This document shows, piece after piece, positions 1 to 5,886 of a DNA stretch of 11,204 nt (positions are counted from its first letter, which is position 1; every line of letters starts with the position of its first letter). The stretch comes from Candidatus Bathyarchaeota archaeon JdFR-04 (GTDB taxonomy: Archaea; Thermoproteota; Bathyarchaeia; Bathyarchaeales; UBA233). Made by a program: the position numbers and the translations under genes. The notes under the pieces were generated by a model. That model worked only from the letters and a program-made list of their open reading frames with translations, was not told the origin of the DNA and ran no database searches. The stretch is from positions 1 through 11,204 of the forward strand of contig MTLR01000155.1 in the NCBI GenBank assembly GCA_002010925.1, written 5' to 3'.

Positions 1-101
1 GGTTTCGCCTCCTGTTTTGAGGAAGCTTCCTTCGGTTACTTGTGTTACGTTTAGGAGGGAGGAGTTCCACCTCAACCTAACCTCCCACCCATAAAGATCA
101 A
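1..101. repeat. Inverted repeat, copy A (at least 101 bp, perfect)
   Basis: This stretch is the exact reverse complement of 4161-4261 over all 101 bases, checked base by base. Identity stops sharply at position 102 (C, where a match would need A), and it may continue beyond the left edge. It encodes the core of a cohesin domain on the minus strand. A 12-bp palindrome AGGAAGCTTCCT sits at 20-31. Confidence 0.95.
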
Positions 102-618
102 CTGTGCCAGAAACCGTGATGTTAACGGCAAAGCTTTGGTTTATTTTAGTTGTGATGTTTGGAGGGGATATGTATAAAATTACAGGTTCCGTTGGTTTCT
201 CCCTGATACGAAGAATACCACTAACATACCTATTGTCCTTCTTGTCCATTTCACCATAAACTTTGGATGCCTCAGCCCATAACAAGTAATTAGCAGGAGT
301 AACATTCACAGTGTTCCAGTTAAAAGTTAGGGTCACCTCCTTATGTGGAGCGATATCCCTAACTTTTTGAATATCTATAACATTAACACCATAATATAAA
401 GTGACATTGATGGTTTCTGAAAAACTGCCTTCATTCTTCACGGTAACATTAATGTTTATAATTTCTCCGATATATATTTCAGTTTTGGGAGGAATCACGG
501 CAACTATCGCTACATCGTGGGTTTTAACAAAAAAGTCCCCGATGAAGATCATGTAGGCGATAATCACTAATAAGAGAAGCCCACCACAAATTATTAAAAC
601 ATATTTCCTTTCCATCAT
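1..618 (-). CDS. Membrane-anchored CARDB-cohesin surface protein (3' part outside window)
   Basis: The reading frame stays open from the ATG pair at 613-618 to the window edge, giving 206 codons with the C-terminus missing. Residues 1-5 are charged (MMERK) and are followed by one hydrophobic segment (about 6-27), which looks like an N-terminal membrane anchor. Residues about 35-140 form a CARDB-like beta domain (VAIVAVIPPKTEIYIGE, then NVTVKNEG). From about residue 149 a cohesin domain begins, with the signature VDLYGWEVRLRWNSSLLNVT. Several N-glycosylation sequons fit an extracellular location. A GGAGG Shine-Dalgarno at 621-625 lies 2 nt from the first ATG and 5 nt from the second (613-615), so the second may be the true start. 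The last 33 codons are identical at DNA level to the cohesin gene at 3980. CARDB (cell-adhesion-related) and cohesin are known families; the role as a surface scaffold is inferred. Confidence 0.8.
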   Translation of the reverse strand, partial: MMERKYVLIICGGLLLLVIIAYMIFIGDFFVKTHDVAIVAVIPPKTEIYIGEIININVTVKNEGSFSETINVTLYYGVNVIDIQKVRDIAPHKEVTLTFNWNTVNVTPANYLLWAEASKVYGEMDKKDNRYVSGILRIREKPTEPVILYISPPNITTKINQSFAVNITVSGTVDLYGWEVRLRWNSSLLNVTQVTEGSFLKTGGET

Positions 619-680
619 ACCCTCCTCTCTATAGCCCTTTCAATAAAAAGATTTTGTAAGGAACTCAAACAAAATAAAGA

Positions 681-689
681 TATTAAATG
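681..689 (-). promoter_or_regulatory. Candidate TATA box in the 619-844 intergenic region
   Basis: On the minus strand this AT-rich stretch reads ATTTAATA and would place transcription start near 657, leaving a short leader that includes the GGAGG at 621-625 of the CARDB-cohesin gene. A second TATA-like stretch (CTTTTTATTG) lies at 643-652 but would start transcription inside the ribosome-binding site. I see nothing else in the 226-bp gap between this gene and the end of the upstream cohesin-PKD gene. Confidence 0.35.
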
Positions 690-844
690 TTCACCTCTTC
701 TAATTCATTCCATTACGTTATATCACCCTTTAATGTTCCCCAAATTTATCAGAAACTCCCTCGTTAATATAGAAGCATTAGAGACACTTGGCACTTCTAT
801 TTATTTAATAACAATAGGCAGAGTGACTTTTCTATCCGCTGCTC

Positions 845-2029
845 TTAACGTTTCCTGAGGATAACGACGATTAAAAGAATAAAAGTTATTCCAGCTACAA
901 TTAGTATACTTTTAATCCACGCTGGAACTATATCAGAGGTAGTTACTATAACTCTTACAGAGTCTATGCCTATGTTTCCGGCTTTGTCCATAACGGTTAG
1001 TTTTACTGTGTAGGTTCCGGGATTAGTATACGCATGAGTTACAGTTACGCCTGTTGCAGTCGCACCATCACCGAAATCCCACTTATAACTAATTATCCCG
1101 ATATTGTCCGTCGAGTTACTAGCATCAAAAGTAACAGTCTCACCAACGTTTATTGTTTGGTTTTGCCCCGCATTAGCTACAGGCCGGGTTTTATCCAATT
1201 TAATCTCAGTTAAAATTTTATGGGGTTCTTCGTTACCAGCTTTGTCGATGCTCCAATATTCTAGAGTGTTGTTGAAACCTTCAGTTGTAATATAAGGTTG
1301 CCCATCATAGTTGACAGTTTTAGTGGGCCCATTATTAACTTCATAGTATATTTCCGCTACGCCACTTAAGTCGTCAGTGGCTGTAAGAGTGATAATAAAG
1401 TCTTCGGTGTGCCATAACCCGTTATAATCATCTAGGGTAATAGGGGGGGTATCGTCCAAATTTATCCCTTCACTATTGGAACTGAAAAAACCTCCAATTG
1501 TCGTGTGGGGAATAGGCCAAGATACTCGAGGTTGTCTGTCGGGCGGAGGCCAATCAGCAAGCTTAGTTTTGAGAGTTAAAATACAACTTCCCTGATTAGT
1601 AACTATGAAGGTTAAGGTAACTATATTCCCATTTCCGTTAAAGGGCTCTGCTGGTGAGGTAGATGTAGCTACCAGCAAGTATTCTCCTATGTCGTTGTCA
1701 ATTTTATTGTAAAAAACTTCAACTGGTTCATTCAAGATTCCCTGAGGATAAGATTGCACTCCTAATGTTACATTTGCTCGTATTAACCTTAAAAGGGATG
1801 CATTCCAAAGAAGTCTAACTTCAACTCCATAGAGGTTTTGGATATTCATCAGATGTATATTAATGGTAAAATTATTATCAGGGTCAGCGAAGCTGGAAAA
1901 AGGTTCTACCCTTACTTCAGTTTCTGAAGCTGATTTAATGGTTATTATTTGCATTGCAAAACTTATGAAAATAAGGATTGTTAAAATACATAAAAGTTTG
2001 ATTCTTGCAGAATGAAGTAAGCGTTTCAA
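845..2029 (-). CDS. Secreted cohesin-Ig-like-PKD protein with C-terminal membrane anchor
   Basis: The 394-residue product has a signal peptide (about 1-35), a cohesin domain (about 38-180, with NLYGVEVRLLWNASLLRL and a late GNGNIVTLTFIV strand), an Ig-like/OmpL47-type beta module (about 192-280; DDLSGVAEIYYEVN, then SIDKAGNEEP), a PKD domain (about 282-363; KWDFGDG at 316-322 and HAYTNPGTYTVKLTV), and a C-terminal transmembrane helix (about 371-391) ending in RKR. It should sit on the outside of the cell with its cohesin displayed distally. The start is TTG at 2029, overlapping the stop of the upstream regulator gene by 4 bases (TTGA), with GGAGG about 10 nt upstream. Its cohesin is clearly diverged from the two that share the perfect repeat. 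Cohesin binds dockerin in cellulosomes; here the partner is probably the dockerin protein at 3183. That pairing is inferred. Confidence 0.85.
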   Translation of the reverse strand: MKRLLHSARIKLLCILTILIFISFAMQIITIKSASETEVRVEPFSSFADPDNNFTINIHLMNIQNLYGVEVRLLWNASLLRLIRANVTLGVQSYPQGILNEPVEVFYNKIDNDIGEYLLVATSTSPAEPFNGNGNIVTLTFIVTNQGSCILTLKTKLADWPPPDRQPRVSWPIPHTTIGGFFSSNSEGINLDDTPPITLDDYNGLWHTEDFIITLTATDDLSGVAEIYYEVNNGPTKTVNYDGQPYITTEGFNNTLEYWSIDKAGNEEPHKILTEIKLDKTRPVANAGQNQTINVGETVTFDASNSTDNIGIISYKWDFGDGATATGVTVTHAYTNPGTYTVKLTVMDKAGNIGIDSVRVIVTTSDIVPAWIKSILIVAGITFILLIVVILRKR

Positions 2030-2943
2030 TCAGAAGCATCCTCCTTTATTGTTACTATTTTCTCCCTCCCTTTCTTCTCTCTTTTTATCTTTCCCTCTTT
2101 TTCCATCAATGTTAAAAGTTTGCTGACTTTAGCCCTTGAAAAACGGCATTGTTCAGCGATGGTTGATTGATATAGGCTTCCGCCAGCAGCCTTAAGTAGG
2201 CTAAGAACCTTCTCTTCGTCATCCATCATGAGAGGGGGTTTTGAAGTTTTTGGAGGCGTAGGAGATGCAGCTTTCTCAATCGGTTCCTTTCTGAATCTAA
2301 AGTAATATAACCCCAGCCCCCCGGTCAAAAAGATCAGCAAACCAACTATTAACACGGTATACTCAGCTAGGAAACTGAGAATCCCAAAGGTGCTGGATTT
2401 TTCTTTAATCACAATTTTCGGTTGCCCTGCTTTGAAGTCTTTCACTCCATACCATTTGAGCGTTGGAGGGGACTCGTAACGTTCACCGGGTTGTGGATAA
2501 ACTTCTTCTACTAAATATCCGTCTGGGTATCTTATGTACAGTGTTCCATCCCCGTAAAAATATTCAAAAAAGTTTTCCACGAGGAATACATCACCTATCT
2601 CAATTCTCGAATCGTTAACCAATCCGAATCCATTCCAAAGAAAACCATATCGTATAACTTTGTATGAGCCTGAAACACGTACTTTCATGAAGAAATTTTC
2701 CGCGGACATGCTCCTTTCGGATAGACTTTTAGATGCTTTTATGAGTTGACTTACATTTTTAACAAACCTGTCCAGCACAGGTTGAAGATCCATCCCTCTT
2801 TGCTCGATAATCCAGAGAGCGGATCCATCTTTGTACACTTCGATAGTGTATTCAAGCTGATAGGCACCTTGGGCAGATTCTTCGGCTAGTATGACGGGAA
2901 TTATCAATAGAAGGAAACACGTTAGACATTTTTTCTTTGACAT
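2026..2943 (-). CDS. Membrane-tethered winged-helix transcriptional regulator
   Basis: The 305-residue product has an N-terminal signal or membrane segment (about 7-20), an extracellular domain of about 170 residues (23-190; YTIEVYKDGSALWIIEQRG resembles the sensor domains of archaeal membrane wHTH proteins such as DUF4897/DUF7345, assigned from memory), one transmembrane helix (about 194-215), a Pro/Lys-rich linker (216-238) and a cytoplasmic winged helix-turn-helix (about 241-300; EEKVLSLLKAAGGSLYQSTI, SRAKVSKLLTLMEKEGKI, then a basic wing). This layout fits a one-component sensor that reads the outside and binds DNA inside. It overlaps the cohesin-PKD gene by 4 bases, so the two are co-transcribed and translationally coupled. 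It is divergent from the dockerin gene, so the shared upstream region is a likely target. The ligand is unknown. Confidence 0.8.
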   Translation of the reverse strand: MSKKKCLTCFLLLIIPVILAEESAQGAYQLEYTIEVYKDGSALWIIEQRGMDLQPVLDRFVKNVSQLIKASKSLSERSMSAENFFMKVRVSGSYKVIRYGFLWNGFGLVNDSRIEIGDVFLVENFFEYFYGDGTLYIRYPDGYLVEEVYPQPGERYESPPTLKWYGVKDFKAGQPKIVIKEKSSTFGILSFLAEYTVLIVGLLIFLTGGLGLYYFRFRKEPIEKAASPTPPKTSKPPLMMDDEEKVLSLLKAAGGSLYQSTIAEQCRFSRAKVSKLLTLMEKEGKIKREKKGREKIVTIKEDASD

Positions 2944-2976
2944 CGTTTATCTACTTAAGTTGAAGACTGAAGCCCC

Positions 2977-2987
2977 TATTTAAAAAA
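2977..2987 (-). promoter_or_regulatory. Candidate TATA box for the regulator-cohesin operon
   Basis: The minus strand reads TTTTTTAAATA, about 35-45 bases upstream of the ATG at 2943. Transcription would start near 2955, giving a very short leader without a visible Shine-Dalgarno. The 239-bp region 2944-3182 separates this operon from the divergent dockerin gene and is very AT-rich. Confidence 0.45.
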
Positions 2988-3129
2988 TCTGGATATAAAA
3001 TAACTATAATACCTTTGTCCAAATCAAAATTAATTTTTTCATGGATACCAACGGAGGTAAACATTTATCAACAATGTTTTGAGTAAATAAACAATAATAA
3101 ACGTTATTTTCAAAAAATAGGCTTAAGAA

Positions 3130-3141
3130 AGTTTTTATTTT
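3130..3141 (+). promoter_or_regulatory. Candidate BRE/TATA for the dockerin gene, with GGAGG ribosome-binding site
   Basis: A purine-rich AAGAAA (3125-3130, BRE-like) is followed by GTTTTTATTTT. Transcription would start near 3160. A GGAGG at 3171-3175 lies 7 nt before the ATG at 3183, which supports that start. Confidence 0.4.
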
Positions 3142-3182
3142 GGTTTTCCAATAATGTTTTCAGGTAAATTGGAGGAAAGAAT

Positions 3183-3899
3183 ATGGGAAAGACATTCCTG
3201 TTCATACTAATGCTTATGTTGATATCCTTAGCTCCTACAGCTGCGCAATCAGAAGTTCTGTCTACATGGGTTGTAATGCAAGGAATCATCGAATACTATG
3301 GTGATTCAGCTGCATATGGGTGGTGTGGAGCTTACGCTGAAACAGGTGAATGGGCAGAAGTTATGATGGCGTGGACATTTACCAACGAGTCGCAATTACT
3401 GGAGGAATACAACTTTTATGCAGGAAAACTGGTCAACACTACAATAGTAGAAACAGAATATGCAGGTACAGATTTTTATATTGAAGGCTTATGGGACATC
3501 TATAACGTAACATTTACTTATGACCTAATCAATGAGCCGGGCAATTATACATTCACCATGGAATTGCTGGTAGATGATGGATTAGGAACTCTCTCAGTAA
3601 CAAACAACTGGACTGACTTTACTGTAAATGTTCAAGGAATAGAGCTGATAAGAGGATCAGTAGTTTTCTACGCCGAAAGTGCTATTGAGATTCCAATAGG
3701 CGACGTATTTGGCGAAGGACAATTACCTGATGGAGAGATTAACATTTGGGACCTCGTTCACATAGCCAAAGCTTATGGATCTACTCCTGGAAACCAATTT
3801 ATGCCAAACTATGACTTCAGCCTAGACTTCAACTTTGACTTCATAATTGACATTTACGACTTAACAACCATTGCGGTCAACATAGGGAAAAGCTACTAA
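3183..3899 (+). CDS. Secreted dockerin-bearing protein
   Basis: The 238-residue product has a signal peptide (1-21, cleavage probably after PTAA), a beta-rich region of about 140 residues with no family I recognise (about 24-165; sequons at NTT, NVT, NYT and NNWT), and a C-terminal dockerin-like module (about 172-238). The module has two calcium loops of the EF-hand type: GDVFGEGQLPDGEINIWDL (173-191), with a short insertion compared with a canonical loop, and DFNFDFIIDIYDL (215-227), which has the D-x-N-x-D...D spacing. Each loop is followed by a short helix (VHIAKAYG and TTIAVNIG). It should be exported and docked on cohesin proteins encoded on either side. No catalytic domain is visible, so it may be structural or a binding protein. 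It is 80 bp upstream of the cohesin gene at 3980 on the same strand and probably co-transcribed with it. The dockerin call is strong; the partner and function are inferred. Confidence 0.8.
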   Translation: MGKTFLFILMLMLISLAPTAAQSEVLSTWVVMQGIIEYYGDSAAYGWCGAYAETGEWAEVMMAWTFTNESQLLEEYNFYAGKLVNTTIVETEYAGTDFYIEGLWDIYNVTFTYDLINEPGNYTFTMELLVDDGLGTLSVTNNWTDFTVNVQGIELIRGSVVFYAESAIEIPIGDVFGEGQLPDGEINIWDLVHIAKAYGSTPGNQFMPNYDFSLDFNFDFIIDIYDLTTIAVNIGKSY

Positions 3900-3979
3900 C
3901 CCCTCCCTCTATTTAGTCTATCAGAATAAAACACAAATGAAGCATACTTTACCCACAGGCTTTAGGGAGCGTTAACACC

Positions 3980-4492
3980 GTGAGAAAAACTTCCCTCATC
4001 CTAATGCTAACCTTTATCATTCTACTAGCTGGAGTAATAAATATCAATCCCTTGTCAATCGTAAAGGGAACTACAACCACAACGGTCTATGTAAACCCAG
4101 AAATCACTTTTGGAGCACCTGGACAAAACTTTGCGATAAACATCGATATCTCTGAAGTGTTTGATCTTTATGGGTGGGAGGTTAGGTTGAGGTGGAACTC
4201 CTCCCTCCTAAACGTAACACAAGTAACCGAAGGAAGCTTCCTCAAAACAGGAGGCGAAACCTTCTTCACCTACAAACTAAACAACACAGAAGGCTACATA
4301 ATAATAGACTGCACCCTCCTAGGCGACACACCTGGTGTGAAAGGTAATGGAACCTTGCTGACTATTGTTTTTAAAGCGAAAGCAAAGGGAGAATGTGTTC
4401 TAGACCTTTATGGGATTACCTTAATCAGTTCTCTTGAAAAATCCATAGAGCATAAACCGGTTGGCGAATCCCTTATTACTATTACTGAATGA
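3980..4492 (+). CDS. Small secreted single-cohesin protein
   Basis: The 170-residue product has a signal peptide (about 1-29) and a single cohesin domain (about 36-168) with FDLYGWEVRLRWNSSLLNVT at 61-80 and GNGTLLTIVFKAKAKG at 122-137. It has no C-terminal membrane helix, so it looks like a soluble adaptor or is held non-covalently. The GTG start at 3980 directly precedes a basic MRKT and a hydrophobic stretch; GGGAG at 3965-3969 is a plausible ribosome-binding site. The DNA at 4161-4261 is identical to the inverse copy at 1-101, so residues from the DLYGW motif to GGET are shared exactly with the CARDB-cohesin protein, while the codons just before it are diverged. It follows the dockerin gene by 80 bp. 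Archaeal cohesin-dockerin pairs outside cellulosomes are known, for example in Archaeoglobus fulgidus. The pairing here is inferred. Confidence 0.82.
   Translation: MRKTSLILMLTFIILLAGVININPLSIVKGTTTTTVYVNPEITFGAPGQNFAINIDISEVFDLYGWEVRLRWNSSLLNVTQVTEGSFLKTGGETFFTYKLNNTEGYIIIDCTLLGDTPGVKGNGTLLTIVFKAKAKGECVLDLYGITLISSLEKSIEHKPVGESLITITE
4161..4261. repeat. Inverted repeat, copy B (101 bp, perfect)
   Basis: This is the exact reverse complement of 1-101. The two copies point away from each other and enclose 102-4160. The palindrome AGGAAGCTTCCT is at 4231-4242. Identity ends at 4160; the far boundary cannot be seen because copy A reaches the window edge. The reading frame is the same in both copies. 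Confidence 0.95.
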
Positions 4493-4519
4493 GAAAACAA
4501 AGAAACTCCTCAAATCATC

Positions 4520-4530
4520 GTTTTTAATAA
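4520..4530 (+). promoter_or_regulatory. Candidate TATA box for the nuclease gene (leaderless)
   Basis: GTTTTTAATAA is centred about 25-29 bases before the TTG/ATG at 4551-4556, which would put the transcription start at or next to the start codon. No good Shine-Dalgarno is seen, in keeping with a leaderless message. Confidence 0.4.
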
Positions 4531-4553
4531 CTATCTAAGATTCGTAAGGTTTG

Positions 4554-4901
4554 ATGGAGATGAGTGGAGCTGAGTTGGAAGATGCTGTTGCAGATGCCTT
4601 TCGTAGGAAGGGATATATAGTATTTGTTCGCCGAAACCATTGTGATGTTTTAGCAGTTAAGCCGGACATGAGCTTGGCTTATCTTGTAGAATGTAAAGAT
4701 TACGTTTTATCCAGAAAACAGCAGATTTTGGCTGTACGTGAGTTGAACTGCAATTACACTCATGCCCTAGAAATTTTAATTCGAAACCGGCTGTTCCCTG
4801 AGCGAATATTGAAGGTTTTGGTTGCTAAGGGCTTTGCTTATCGTGCCCGGGGGGTAATGCAGTATACCCCTAAAGCCTTCTTGAAACATGTTTCCTCATA
4901 G
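4554..4901 (+). CDS. Small PD-(D/E)XK nuclease-like protein
   Basis: The product is about 115 residues and has the layout of the restriction-endonuclease-like fold: an early helix with acidic residues (GAELEDAVADAF, E7 and E9), Asp31 in CDVLAV, and the E-x-K motif ECK (E46, K48), with a Gln-containing helix after it (RKQQIL). This matches Mrr-like or Holliday-junction-resolvase-like proteins made of the catalytic core only. The reading frame also allows a TTG at 4551; ATG 4554 is preferred because it fits the promoter spacing. No methyltransferase or DNA-binding partner is encoded nearby, so it is probably not half of a restriction system. It converges on the GNAT gene, with the last 6 bases overlapping (4896-4901). 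The fold call is fairly firm; the substrate is unknown. Confidence 0.65.
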   Translation: MEMSGAELEDAVADAFRRKGYIVFVRRNHCDVLAVKPDMSLAYLVECKDYVLSRKQQILAVRELNCNYTHALEILIRNRLFPERILKVLVAKGFAYRARGVMQYTPKAFLKHVSS

Positions 4902-5807
4902 TTTTTTCTCATAGACTATTTCCACCTCATCAGGCTCTTCAAAGCCTAGCTTTTTCATAACAGAAGTTACAGTTTGATGTTTGCATGTGAATCCATAAAT
5001 CTTTTTTATGCCTTGTTTATGGCAGTAAGTAGCTAAAAAGTTGAGCATGTCCATTATTGTTTCCTCGTTTCCGTCTATATAGCAAGTTTGAATAGTATTT
5101 TCCTGCCACTCCTTAGCTGTGGAGTCATCAATTAGGGTTAATCCTTCAATTTTACCTCTGTTTTCATATACGACGGCTTTTCCTTGGGTTATGAACCATT
5201 CTAGGTCACGCAAAGTAAGCGAATACCACCTAAAAAGAATGGTAAATAGCCTAGCAGATTTGCTGAAGATTTCTGATTTCTGTAGAAACATCCATATCGG
5301 TTTTAGGTCTCTTAGTTTACTCCACTTTGATTTTAGGCTTCTTCTAGGCTTGATTTTCTCGGTTATCATCTCAACAAACTCGGCTATGGGAGTAAATTCA
5401 AGTTTCTGAAGCACTATGCGGGCGGCTTTGTTATCTGAGGAGGTTACGAGTCTAGCTTTTTCAGCACCGTTCTGTTTTGCATATTTTAGGCACTTTCTAG
5501 CTATAGCGGTAGCTACCCCTTTGCGCCTATGCTCCGGAGCTGTTCTCGCCGCACTAAGCCATGCTTCCTTCTTAACTTTGTCAACCTTAACGTGAGAGAT
5601 CCCGACCGGGACATTCTTTATAGTTGCCACAAAAATTTTGCCGCTTTTATTCTTCATCCATTTATCCCACACCCGGGGTATATAGTCGCCCCAACTCCAT
5701 GTTTTCTCACAAAATCTGAAAACAGCTTCACGGTCAGTATCCAAAGCCTCCCGGACAACTATTTTTTCCTTCATTTTCTTCATCCTCTTTTCCAAGATTA
5801 TAACCAT
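4896..5807 (-). CDS. Two-domain GNAT N-acetyltransferase
   Basis: In this 303-residue protein the first half (about 16-148) is a full GNAT domain. Its acetyl-CoA motif A is TAPEHRRKGVATAIARKCL (R94-x-x-G97-x-A99) and motif B is SDNKAARIVLQKLEF (124-138). The early stretch TWSWGDYIPRVWDKW (36-50) is typical of a subset of archaeal GNATs. The second half (about 195-303) ends in TVTSVMKKLGFEE, which resembles a degenerate second GNAT domain. Besides the ATG at 5807 there are ATGs at codons 9 and 12; GAGG upstream of codon 12 could serve it, while a TATA-like AAATTTAAG near 5850 suits a nearly leaderless start at 5807. It lies 79 bp downstream of bpsA on the same strand. A polyamine or amino-acid substrate is possible, but only position suggests it. 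Confidence 0.75.
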   Translation of the reverse strand: MVIILEKRMKKMKEKIVVREALDTDREAVFRFCEKTWSWGDYIPRVWDKWMKNKSGKIFVATIKNVPVGISHVKVDKVKKEAWLSAARTAPEHRRKGVATAIARKCLKYAKQNGAEKARLVTSSDNKAARIVLQKLEFTPIAEFVEMITEKIKPRRSLKSKWSKLRDLKPIWMFLQKSEIFSKSARLFTILFRWYSLTLRDLEWFITQGKAVVYENRGKIEGLTLIDDSTAKEWQENTIQTCYIDGNEETIMDMLNFLATYCHKQGIKKIYGFTCKHQTVTSVMKKLGFEEPDEVEIVYEKKL

Positions 5808-5886
5808 ATTTCATTTCTTTACTAACATTACAAAAATTAGATGCTTAAATTTGAACGAGAAACGATTAATTTTTGAAATCAGGGTT

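Noticed and set aside
4231..4242. 12-bp palindrome AGGAAGCTTCCT in the repeat as a site-specific recombinase core.
   Set aside because: It encodes conserved residues (GSFL) and no recombinase gene is present; homologous recombination over 101 bp is enough to explain exchange.
1..4492. Cellulosome proper.
   Set aside because: No glycoside hydrolase, carbohydrate-binding module or multi-cohesin scaffoldin is visible; only single cohesins and one dockerin are present.
4554..4901. Restriction-modification or other defence island.
   Set aside because: Only a single core nuclease is present, without methyltransferase, helicase or other defence genes.
5119..5825. Plus-strand reading frames opposite the GNAT gene.
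   Set aside because: They mirror the minus-strand acetyltransferase frame, which has full GNAT motifs.
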